Shown here: positions 16,489-24,251 of the stretch, in pieces
How positions within the stretch are numbered: position 1 is the first letter of the stretch
Layout: each line of letters starts with the position of its first letter
NCBI RefSeq assembly: GCF_028618695.1
Contig: NZ_JAQIVI010000507.1
Span: forward strand, 1 to 44,175
Reading direction: 5' to 3'
DNA from: Natrinema soli
GTDB lineage: Archaea; Halobacteriota; Halobacteria; Halobacteriales; Natrialbaceae
DNA length: 44,175 bases
The notes under the pieces: generated by a model
Told to the model about the DNA's origin: nothing
Databases searched by the model: none
The model's input: only the letters and a program-made list of their open reading frames with translations
Translations under genes and position numbers: made by a program

Positions 16489-17276
16489 GCCGACTCGGTG
16501 CGGCCATGGACGTCCGCTTCGGGGCGTCGGTTACGGAGTTTCTCGACTTCCTCACCGATCTCGGGCTGGACCACCTCGAGCTCAAGCGCGAGTACCTGGA
16601 GGGGCATCCCGACGCACCGACGGCTGACAAACTCGGTGAACTGGCCGATCGCTACAGTGTCTCGGTCACGTACCATGCGCCGTTTCGCGACTGGAACATG
16701 GGTAGTTTTAATGACGATGTCCGGCGGGCGAGCGTCGAACAGGTGAAGCGGACCCTCGACGACGCGGCGACCGCCGAAGCCAGTGCCGTCGTCGTCCACG
16801 GCGGTGCCGTTCCCCACCGCTATCCCGACTGGGTCCGCGAGAAAGCCGCCGGAAACGCCCGTCGGTCACTGCTCGAGTGTGCCGAGTACGCCGCGGACGT
16901 CGGCGTAGTACTCTGTCTGGAGAATCAACCTCAAAACGAGTCGAAATGCCGGTACACGACCTCACCGGCCGACCTCGGCGCCACGCTCCGGAACGTTCCG
17001 GTCGACGATGACCATCTCGGCGTCACGCTCGACGTGGGCCACGCGAAAGTGAACGGTTATGATTGGCGTGAGTTCGTCGAGTTCTTCGGCGAGCGCATCC
17101 GCGTCTGCCATCTCCACGATAACGACGGAACTAACGATACTCACGATCCGCTGCCGTCGTACCGGGAAATCGTCGAGACGGTACCGGCGGAATACTTCGT
17201 CTTCGAGATGAAGTCCGTCGATGATATCGCACGCTGTCTGGAGGTGGACGCTCCCCCGATTGACACCGCGCTCTGA
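16485..17276 (+). CDS. TIM-barrel sugar phosphate isomerase/epimerase-like protein ending the phn operon
   Basis: 263 residues from ATG 16485, overlapping the phnM stop by 4 bases (ATGA), so it belongs to the operon. It has the xylose-isomerase-like TIM barrel (AP endonuclease 2 superfamily), with metal-site motifs in order: LELKREY, TYHAPFRDWNMGS, VVVHGGAVPHRYP, LCLENQPQ, TLDVGHAKVNGYD, CHLHDNDGTNDTHDPLP and FEMKS. These supply the His, Glu and Asp ligands expected for a di- or trinuclear metal centre. phnN and phnP are absent from the cluster; an enzyme acting on the ribose cyclic phosphate product, or on a related sugar phosphate, is a plausible role but is inference. Confidence 0.85.
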   Translation: MSRLGAAMDVRFGASVTEFLDFLTDLGLDHLELKREYLEGHPDAPTADKLGELADRYSVSVTYHAPFRDWNMGSFNDDVRRASVEQVKRTLDDAATAEASAVVVHGGAVPHRYPDWVREKAAGNARRSLLECAEYAADVGVVLCLENQPQNESKCRYTTSPADLGATLRNVPVDDDHLGVTLDVGHAKVNGYDWREFVEFFGERIRVCHLHDNDGTNDTHDPLPSYREIVETVPAEYFVFEMKSVDDIARCLEVDAPPIDTAL

Positions 17277-17416
17277 CGATAGAGAAGGTCAGTCCGACAG
17301 ACCGACCTAACAAGGCCCAAAGAACACCATTATCTCATCGTCATAATGGGCGTTGTCGATCTTGGATCGCGATGAAAAAGTATGTACGAACGTCCAATCA
17401 CCTATCGAGATCGAGC

Positions 17417-19345
17417 TTAGACCGGCGCGTACGACGCTTCCGCAAGGACGATCCCTTTGTCGTTGGCGACAAGCACTGTGTCGGGGTTGCTGTTGTTCAG
17501 GACTGCGCCGCCAAAGTCAGCATAGAGCGTCGATTCAGTGTCCTCGCCGGTCCCGTTGCGGACCGTGACCGTCTCACCTGCTCCGAGGGTGAAGTCACCG
17601 AACGTGTAATTCTGGCTCCCTCCTTCGAAGCTGATGATGAATTCTGAGAAGTCGATAGCGGTGTCGCCAGTATTTTGAGCCACAGCGTACTCGTTGTTGA
17701 GATCTCCATCCTGATCTGGTCTGATCTCAGTGATCTCGACGGCTGACTGCTGAGGTTGGGCGTGTGGTTCGGAGGCCAGGTTCGCACCGGGATCTCCAGC
17801 GTCGGTCGTGAACGATGCGATAGTGCTTGCTGAGGCTTCGGGCTCCTCAACAGTTGAGACGACCCGGTAGTCAGTCTGCCACTGCTCAGTAGTGATCGTA
17901 CAGCGGACGTAGCCCCGGTTATCATTGAAGAACCGCTGCCAGGGTTCACTGTGTGATGGCCCGTATTGAGTTATCCCGGACCCATCTCCTCCCGAGGTGA
18001 TTGAGGTACCGGCGTACTCGGTGCCGACCGTCTCTGAGTCGGGGTCCGAAAAGTCGGCCTTGAGGTTGTAAGCGTAGTTCCGATGAACATCGCCAGTGAT
18101 CACGACTGGATTCAGCTCGGGGTCAGCGGCCATAACATCGAGCAGCCTCTCCCGGTCGGCGCGGTACCCATCCCATTTGTCACCGCTACCGAAATTCTGC
18201 ACTTCTGGATTCGGGTTCTGATCGGTCGCGGCGAATGGTGCCTGATTGGCGAGGACGTTCCATCGAGATGTGGAATCGTTCAGACCGTCGACCAACCAGT
18301 CTTCCTGCTCGTCGCCAAGAATGGTTCGCTCTAGGTCGGCAGCTTCCTCAGAGGTGTAGACTTGATCGTCGCGGAATTGTCGAGTGTCGAGGATGTTGAA
18401 CTCGGCCAGGTCACCGAATGTGAACCGCCGATAGAGCGGCAAGTTCGGGCCGTCGGGAATTCGCGAAGGGCGTAGCGGCTGATGTTCGAAATACGCTTGG
18501 TAGGCGTTCGCCCGGCGTTCGAGGAACTCCTGCGTGGGGTCGTTATCTTGGGAGATTGCGTCGGCATAGTTGTTGTCGACCTCATGGTCGTCCCACGTCA
18601 CGATCCACGGGAATGCAGCATGGGCGTCTTGGAGGTTCGAATCCGTCTTGTACTGCGCTAGGCGGATTCGATAGTCACTTAGGCTTTCGATTTCGTGGGA
18701 CGGTTCGTGGTCGCGATCTAATGAGCCGACCCCCTGTGCGCCGCCTTCGTAAATGTAGTCACCTAGTTGAATAGCCAGATCAAGGTCTTCGTCGGCGAGG
18801 TGGTCGTGAGCAGTATAATACCCGTAGCGGTAGTTTTGACACGAGGTGAATGCGAACTTGATCTCGTCCACGTCAGTTCCCTCTGCAGGGGCCGTTTTTG
18901 TTCTCCCGACCGGGCTTCGGTCGGGGCTGACTTTGAACTGATAGTAGTATTCTGTGTTGGCATCCAAGCCCTGAACGTCGATATGAACTGAGTGGGCGTA
19001 CTCAGGACGCGCCTTCACGTTGCCCTTCCCAACGGTATCGTTCATGTCTTTCTCGGTCGCTATTTCCCACTGTACCGGGACTTGGCGGTCAGGCATTCCA
19101 CCGTTTTCGGTGAGTGGTTCGGGTGCGAGGCGAGTCCAGAGGACGACGGAATCCGGCAGGGGATCACCAGAGGCAATACCAAGGGTGAACGGATCGCTTT
19201 TTACCGGTCCCTGTCCGTTGTTCCCCTTGTCGGCAGCGACTCCTGTCCCGGACGCGCCGATGCCGGCAATCGTCGTAGTGGTGACTGCTTTTCGAATGAA
19301 TTCGCGTCGGCTCTTGTCGAGTGGTTTGTCTAAGTTGTCTTTCAC
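17417..19345 (-). CDS. phoD: Tat-exported PhoD-family phosphatase/phosphodiesterase with C-terminal lamin-tail-like domain
   Basis: 642 residues. The twin-arginine motif SRREFIRKA (12-20) and Ala/Thr-rich hydrophobic stretch indicate Tat export. The PhoD N-terminal beta domain (about 50-155; FTLGIASGDPLPDSVVLWTRL) is followed by the metallophosphatase domain with FAFTSCQNYRYGYY, LGDYIYEGG, TWDDHEVDNNY, NILDTRQFRDDQ and ITGDVHRNYAYN. These contain the Asp, Asn and His ligands for the Fe/Ca centre. The last 100 or so residues (VEITEIRPDQDGDLNNEYAV to the end) look like a lamin-tail beta-sandwich, unusual on PhoD. PhoD enzymes hydrolyse phosphomonoesters and diesters outside the cell, which would feed the phosphate economy served by the neighbouring phn locus. 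Convergent with phnM's operon. Confidence 0.9.
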   Translation of the reverse strand: MKDNLDKPLDKSRREFIRKAVTTTTIAGIGASGTGVAADKGNNGQGPVKSDPFTLGIASGDPLPDSVVLWTRLAPEPLTENGGMPDRQVPVQWEIATEKDMNDTVGKGNVKARPEYAHSVHIDVQGLDANTEYYYQFKVSPDRSPVGRTKTAPAEGTDVDEIKFAFTSCQNYRYGYYTAHDHLADEDLDLAIQLGDYIYEGGAQGVGSLDRDHEPSHEIESLSDYRIRLAQYKTDSNLQDAHAAFPWIVTWDDHEVDNNYADAISQDNDPTQEFLERRANAYQAYFEHQPLRPSRIPDGPNLPLYRRFTFGDLAEFNILDTRQFRDDQVYTSEEAADLERTILGDEQEDWLVDGLNDSTSRWNVLANQAPFAATDQNPNPEVQNFGSGDKWDGYRADRERLLDVMAADPELNPVVITGDVHRNYAYNLKADFSDPDSETVGTEYAGTSITSGGDGSGITQYGPSHSEPWQRFFNDNRGYVRCTITTEQWQTDYRVVSTVEEPEASASTIASFTTDAGDPGANLASEPHAQPQQSAVEITEIRPDQDGDLNNEYAVAQNTGDTAIDFSEFIISFEGGSQNYTFGDFTLGAGETVTVRNGTGEDTESTLYADFGGAVLNNSNPDTVLVANDKGIVLAEASYAPV

Positions 19346-19587
19346 ACCTCATTGACTGAACACCTCAATGTTAACTAAATATATTTGTAATATGTGTCAT
19401 GATGATTGAATATAGAGATAAATGTATGGACACATACCAGCACAGTATTTATCATAATAGAAGATAATAATAACCAAAGAACCTGTCCAAGAATCCTACA
19501 CCACCAGTCATACGATATTGGCCGAAGACACCGCTGCACATTCGGTAAATTGACACAACTGCGTCGACAAAAAGAGACCGGACTCAG

Positions 19588-20085
19588 TTATCCGGTAATC
19601 ATGTTCGCCACTTCGTGGCCATCCGGCCCTCGGCCGGACCGCCACAGTTTCAGCAGGTTGTGCGTCGCTGGGAACAACGACCACTCCGCTTGTACCCCTG
19701 CCTCCCCGCGTAACAGGAATCGGTCGCAGCCGCGGGTGGCATGCTGACCGAACACTGCTTCTACACTCTGGCTGCGCTTGCGGTAGATGTCTCTACCCTG
19801 TTTCGTCCGGAGTTTCCGCTCCATGTGTTCTTTCACCCGTACTACTTGGGGATCCGCCCTCGTGGCGGATCCGCCTCCCGAAGCTCCTTCCGTCGCTTCC
19901 AGTCTTTGGTCGTTGCGATGAATCTCGATCATGTACTTCAGCAGATTCAGCGTTTCACGGTAGCTGTGGCCGTCTTCGAGCCGAAAACAGTGCAGAACGA
20001 CGTGTACCCAGCGGGCGAACCCGCCGCTGGCAGGCTCGCCCGCATGCTTCCCCAACGCTTGTTTGACTAGATGCCATTCGGTTCG
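19588..20085 (-). pseudogene. Hybrid transposase relic (IS5-type N-terminus joined to IS1182-type C-terminus)
   Basis: The minus-strand frame reads LVKQALGKHAGEPASGGFARWVHVVLHCFRLEDGHSYRE (parts shown), the N-terminus of haloarchaeal IS5-family transposases. After about 65 residues it turns into RKLRTKQGRDIYRKRSQSVE with VFGQHATRGCDRFLLRG and EWSLFPATHNLLKLW, the C-terminal end typical of IS1182-family transposases. The catalytic core of both is missing. The ATG at 20055 and TGA at 19588 leave a 155-codon frame, but no active enzyme is possible. The junction lies near a 9-base-arm palindrome at 19850-19872. Confidence 0.75.
19850..19872. repeat. Perfect inverted repeat within the transposase relic
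   Basis: GGATCCGCC and GGCGGATCC flank CTCGT, with the GGATCCGCC word occurring again on the far side. It lies at or near the junction of the two transposase parts and may have mediated or resulted from the recombination. Confidence 0.5.
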
Positions 20086-20108
20086 AAACAGTTTATTTCC
20101 GTTACTGT

Positions 20109-21515
20109 TCAGTCGTCCGCCATGCCGGCGGAGGCTTGAGTAATAGTTTCTGGTGTCTGCCTCGAAATCCAGAATCTTGCGAACGCATACCCAACGACGA
20201 AGATCAACAGCGCGAGGCCGAGCAGTGCGGATCCGTTCACAATGCCGTACGAAGCGGCGTAGCTCCCAAGAACCAGCACGGTCGCAGCGATGCCAATGAC
20301 GTATGCGGCGGTCGGCATGCTGAAGGGTCTATCAACATCAGCATGAGACCATTTGAGCTTGATAGCGAGTCCGAATACCCAGAGGTACGCGAGCAGCCAC
20401 GCGGCCGTCGCGGCACTGATAAGCAGCGTGACCGTCTGTGAGAAGAACGTCGGAATGAGCACAATACCGCCGGTGAGACCGATCGCCGGCCATGGGGATT
20501 CAAACCGAGGGTGCAGCCATGCGAACTGCTTTGGCCATAATCCCTCTCGAGCCATCGCGTAGATGATCCGCGGAATCGCTGCGTAGGCAGCGACTAGCGC
20601 CCCCATCGTCGAAGCGAAGGATGCGAGCACGGCCATCCCGACACCGAGGTCACCTAGGAGGAGGTTGCCGATCTGGATTTGGGGGGCATTGCCGAGGAAT
20701 ACCGCCTGGCGGGTAGCCGGATCGAGAACCGACGCAACACCGAGGCCCATTACTAACCCGACGACAAGGATTACTACAGCACCGAGGAACACTCCACTCG
20801 GGATGTTCTTCTCCGGGTTTTTCACCTCCTCAACGAGCGGCGTAGCAAATTCGAGGCCGATGAACGCCCAGACGCCAAGCGTACTTGCGATGAGAACGCC
20901 CGTCCAGCCGAATGGCATGAATTGCTCGGTCAGAACCGCGGGGTTCGATGCGCCTTGGTTTGTGAAACCAAACAATGCAAGAAGGCCGAAGATGACACGA
21001 ATCCCAAGGTTCACGACTATGAGGATCACCTCAATGATGAGCGTCGTGCCGATGCCGAGCATGTTGACACCGATTGCGAGCAAATTGAGAATTAGAATCC
21101 AGATCACAATAGATCCGACGTTGAGCGATTGTACCATCGCACTCGCTCCTGCAGTCGATTCTGCAGCCCAGACGAGACCGAACAGGAGCCAGTATCCCGT
21201 ACCGATTCCCGCAGCGAGAGTCAGCGAATTCTTCCGATTAGACTCGGAGAACGCTTGTTTCGTGTATTCATAGATCTGCCCCGCCTTGGGAAACATCGTC
21301 GTAAGTTCCGTGAATGCGAGTGCGGCTAGGAGGTTGACTGCGAACCCGAGCAACAGGGCGATCGCAAACGCGGGACCGGCTTGCCCGACGAGGATATAGC
21401 CACCCGCGAACGTCGAGGTAGAGACAACCAGACCCACAGCGATGACCGCTGGTCCCCACCAACTGACCGTATGACTGAACTCCGAGTCGTCCAGTTCTGA
21501 TTCTTCTGTAGCCAT
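20109..21515 (-). CDS. APC-superfamily amino acid/amine permease, probably ethanolamine-related
   Basis: From ATG 21515 (MATEESELDDSEF) the product is 468 residues with about 12 hydrophobic helices. The first helix carries WWGPAVIAVGLVVSTSTFAGG, a form of the APC helix 1 substrate-binding glycine motif, and GVWAFIGLEFATPLVEEVKNPEKNIP (parts shown) is a family hallmark. APC permeases import amino acids or amines by proton or sodium symport. Its position, divergent from the glutamine-synthetase-like gene and before eutBCA, points to ethanolamine or a related amine as substrate; this is inference. Confidence 0.8.
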   Translation of the reverse strand: MATEESELDDSEFSHTVSWWGPAVIAVGLVVSTSTFAGGYILVGQAGPAFAIALLLGFAVNLLAALAFTELTTMFPKAGQIYEYTKQAFSESNRKNSLTLAAGIGTGYWLLFGLVWAAESTAGASAMVQSLNVGSIVIWILILNLLAIGVNMLGIGTTLIIEVILIVVNLGIRVIFGLLALFGFTNQGASNPAVLTEQFMPFGWTGVLIASTLGVWAFIGLEFATPLVEEVKNPEKNIPSGVFLGAVVILVVGLVMGLGVASVLDPATRQAVFLGNAPQIQIGNLLLGDLGVGMAVLASFASTMGALVAAYAAIPRIIYAMAREGLWPKQFAWLHPRFESPWPAIGLTGGIVLIPTFFSQTVTLLISAATAAWLLAYLWVFGLAIKLKWSHADVDRPFSMPTAAYVIGIAATVLVLGSYAASYGIVNGSALLGLALLIFVVGYAFARFWISRQTPETITQASAGMADD

Positions 21516-21819
21516 TCTTACCGTCCCTTGAGGGTAACTTCTAGACGGTTGGACCGAACAGTGCGTCCTCGAGTCCACATTCGTGAACTACTGTGCCGTG
21601 GTAACATTCCATCAGATGTGTCGTCGGTTATCGCATGACACTTGCTTCGTCAATTTGCGGGTGTTTAAGAGCCTCCTTGCCCTCATGACATGTTCCGGCG
21701 TGTTTCAACCGATTCCATTTCCGCCTACAATTTTGGGCTTAAAGGTCCCAATTGATGTCTATCACTGACATATGTCTGATAAAGTAATAATACAGAGTTT
21801 TGTATAGGTATAGACAACG
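21516..21819. promoter_or_regulatory. Divergent promoter region, permease and GS-like gene
   Basis: 304 bases without a gene. It includes the palindrome GACATATGTC (about 21766-21775) and an AT-rich element (ATAAAGTAATAATACAG) just ahead of the GS-like start, suitable as a TATA region. A motif shared with the regulator gene's promoter lies at its end. Confidence 0.4.
21801..21816. promoter_or_regulatory. Candidate operator ahead of the GS-like gene
   Basis: TGTATAGGTATAGACA ends four bases before the ATG at 21820. The same start (TGTAT) and end (AGGTATAGACA) occur at 23915-23932, ahead of the Bat-type regulator. Both are imperfect palindromes (TGT...ACA ends). A shared autoregulatory site is a reasonable inference. 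Confidence 0.4.
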
Positions 21820-23157
21820 ATGGTACCGATGACCCCTTCTGATGATATTGACCATTCGTCTCTTCGCCTCGTCTGGACAGACCTCCACGGCACTGCCCGG
21901 GGAACTCTGCTCCCAGCTACACAGGTCGAGACCGCTATCGATGAAGGGGTTGGCTTCGCGAGCGGCGTAAGCGAGCTCACACTCGAACCGAGTTTCGTGG
22001 CGGATGCTCGGTACGGGCCAGAACACGGAAACATGGTTACGGTAGCCGATCTGGACTCAGTTGCCCCGCTCAGCTGGCGTGAAGACGAGGCTATTGTCTT
22101 CTCGAATCTAAAGACACCAACGGGTGACCGGTTCAACCTCTGTTCGCGAAGTGTGCTTCAAGAGGTCGTATCTACATTCAAAACAGCAGGTTACACACCC
22201 CGTATCGGTATTGAGCTAGAGTTTTCGCTCTTATGCTCTGAAGGTGAGTCGCTGGTTCCGTATAACAACCGAAGTTCGTACGACTTAGAGGCGCTTGACC
22301 AAGCAGCCGAGTTAATCGACGAATGGGACACAGCATTGACGACCGCAGGATACGAGCCGCTCGGTATTCACGCAGAGTCACAGCCGGGTCAATTCGAGCT
22401 GAACATCCGGTATGACGACCCAGTAACCATCGCTGATAGCGTCGTCTTCTGCCGACACATGCTCAAATCACTTGCACGCCGTCACGGGCTCAAAGCGACG
22501 ATGATGCCTTGTCCGTACACAGATGAGGACGCGAACGGGCTACATTTCCATCTCAGTCTCTGGAATAAGAATAGCTCAGAGAACCAGTTCGCGAGCGACG
22601 ATCGGACACTCGAATTCCCCGAAGGTCGACGTGACAGCGGGCTTACTGACGAGGCACGGCACTTCCTCGGCGGGATTCTTGACCATTCGATGGCGCTTAC
22701 AGCGGTCTGTGCTCCTACTGTGAACTCATACAAACGGCTGGTTCCTGGCCGGTGGGCACCGATCAACATCGCATGGGGTCCGGATAATCGATCCACGGCG
22801 ATACGAATCCCGCCGGAACTTGGTGCAGGTACACGCATCGAGTACCGCATTCCAGATTCTGCTGTCAATCCGTACTTGGCGTTCGCAGCGACGTTCGCTG
22901 CGGGACTTGACGGACTCTGTAACAAGACCGAACCGGGCCCACCGACGCTCGCGAACGCCTACGAAGAGGAGGATCATAACCACTTACCTCGGACGCTGTG
23001 GACAGCGATCGACAATCTCGAATCGAACACTGTCCTCCGAGATGCGCTCGGAGCAACCCTCGTCGACGAGTTTGTGAAGCTAAAGCGAGACGAGTTCAAC
23101 CGCTCACAGGAGAGCGTCTCGGTATGGGAACAAACGGAATACCTGGATAGTTTCTGA
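21820..23157 (+). CDS. Glutamine-synthetase-family ligase, possible gamma-glutamylamine synthetase
   Basis: 445 residues. The N-terminal beta-grasp region (LVWTDLHGTARGTLLPATQV) and the catalytic barrel of the GS superfamily are present. Key segments are RIGIELEFSLL (metal Glu), HAESQPGQFELNIRY (Glu), NGLHFHLSLW (His), NSYKRLVPGRWAPINIAWG (Arg) and RIEYRIPDSAVNPYLAFAAT. The adenylylation-site region typical of true GlnA is not apparent, and the gene belongs to the GS-like group acting on amines (PuuA, or GlnA4, the gamma-glutamylethanolamide synthetase). Next to the ethanolamine lyase genes, ethanolamine is an attractive substrate, but polyamines or amino acids cannot be excluded. Confidence 0.8.
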   Translation: MVPMTPSDDIDHSSLRLVWTDLHGTARGTLLPATQVETAIDEGVGFASGVSELTLEPSFVADARYGPEHGNMVTVADLDSVAPLSWREDEAIVFSNLKTPTGDRFNLCSRSVLQEVVSTFKTAGYTPRIGIELEFSLLCSEGESLVPYNNRSSYDLEALDQAAELIDEWDTALTTAGYEPLGIHAESQPGQFELNIRYDDPVTIADSVVFCRHMLKSLARRHGLKATMMPCPYTDEDANGLHFHLSLWNKNSSENQFASDDRTLEFPEGRRDSGLTDEARHFLGGILDHSMALTAVCAPTVNSYKRLVPGRWAPINIAWGPDNRSTAIRIPPELGAGTRIEYRIPDSAVNPYLAFAATFAAGLDGLCNKTEPGPPTLANAYEEEDHNHLPRTLWTAIDNLESNTVLRDALGATLVDEFVKLKRDEFNRSQESVSVWEQTEYLDSF

Positions 23158-23208
23158 TTGGAGAGGATACCGTGTGGCGACTCCGCTAATACAACCACTA
23201 ATCGATAA

Positions 23209-23904
23209 TCACTGGAGGAACGGGACGGCCGCCGTGAGTACCTTCGCTTCGGAGCGGCGGAGATGCTCACCGACGGTAGAGACGTTCGCATCGTCTAATT
23301 CCGCCAGTGTCTCGATGTTGCACCCACGCGGCGACTCGTAGTAGCCGTGTTCGATAGCTCGATGGAGGACTTCCCGTTGACGGGGGGAGAGGTCCTGTAT
23401 CGCCTGTCTGATCTCACCCATACTGGTGAGGAGTTGACTCTCCTGAGGAGATTTCAGTCCGTCTACTTCGAGTGCGCCCAGTTCTTGGAGCTCCGAGTGT
23501 GCTTGGCTCGCATGCTCATGATCCACTGTCAGGACGCTCCAGTGCTCGCGTCCACGTGCGACGGTGGCCGGCACCGACGGGAAACACTGATTCTTCAGGA
23601 GGATATTCAGGACTGGCTCGGTTTTGGGGTCATGATCATAGTCGCCGACGAGACTGATGACCGCCGTTTTCCGGTCGGTGTCGTAGTTGATTAGTTGTGC
23701 TATGGACATCACCTCGTGAGTCGCCAGCCACTCGACGAGGCGGTCGACCTCGTCCGCCTCGACGTTTGCCGCCTCAATCATTGTGATACTATTTCCGCGT
23801 ACGCGGTAGGAATAGACGATCGTCGCCGTCAGTCCCGGAAACTCGTCGTTGACCGTCTCAGTCCAGCATCCTCGATGTATAATCTTGAACGTGTATTCGA
23901 TCAT
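23209..23904 (-). CDS. Bat-type HTH_10 transcriptional regulator
   Basis: 231 residues from ATG 23904. The N-terminal two thirds form a mixed alpha/beta sensor region of the Bat/bacterioopsin-activator-like type without PAS or GAF motifs that I can identify. The C-terminal HTH_10 domain (about 168-228) has LSPRQREVLHRAIEHGYYESPR and CNIETLAELDDANVSTVGEHLRRSE, highly typical of haloarchaeal regulators. It lies between the GS-like gene and eutBCA, divergent from the latter, so it probably controls the ethanolamine locus. Its promoter carries the motif shared with the GS-like gene. Confidence 0.88.
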   Translation of the reverse strand: MIEYTFKIIHRGCWTETVNDEFPGLTATIVYSYRVRGNSITMIEAANVEADEVDRLVEWLATHEVMSIAQLINYDTDRKTAVISLVGDYDHDPKTEPVLNILLKNQCFPSVPATVARGREHWSVLTVDHEHASQAHSELQELGALEVDGLKSPQESQLLTSMGEIRQAIQDLSPRQREVLHRAIEHGYYESPRGCNIETLAELDDANVSTVGEHLRRSEAKVLTAAVPFLQ

Positions 23905-24251
23905 ATTGATAAACTGTATCTAGGTATAGACACTCATACCACCCATATACGACTTGCTCTCGGACGCTAATATCTGTCGAGAGCGGCAATGAGAGGGACG
24001 AAAACTACACCAATAGTGGACGTATGTGAAGTGGGACAGCTAGTGTGACCGAAGTGAACTAGGTTAAAAATGGTCGCAAATGAGCGCATAAAGAGACACC
24101 TATAGAACCTGCATCAGCTATAAGAGATGGATGATGGTGCCAATACACATGGACGAACCGCCACTCGCCGGAGCAGTACGGCCATACTCACGGTCGGCGG
24201 ACCGAGTAATAAGCGAGTCCCTTGGGGGCAATATACCCTATCATCCCGTCT
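23905..24251. promoter_or_regulatory. Divergent promoter region, regulator and eutBCA
   Basis: 347 bases with no gene. The candidate operator for the regulator (TGTATCTAGGTATAGACA, 23915-23932) lies at the left end. On the eutB side AT-rich patches (GGGGGCAATATACCC at about 24226) could act as a core promoter. I see no clear second copy of the shared motif before eutB, only a weak TATAGGTGTC-like match on the minus strand near 24095. Confidence 0.35.

Noticed and set aside
23905..24251. Cobalamin riboswitch before eutB
   Set aside because: No B12-box-like sequence or matching stems seen, and such switches are not typical of archaea.
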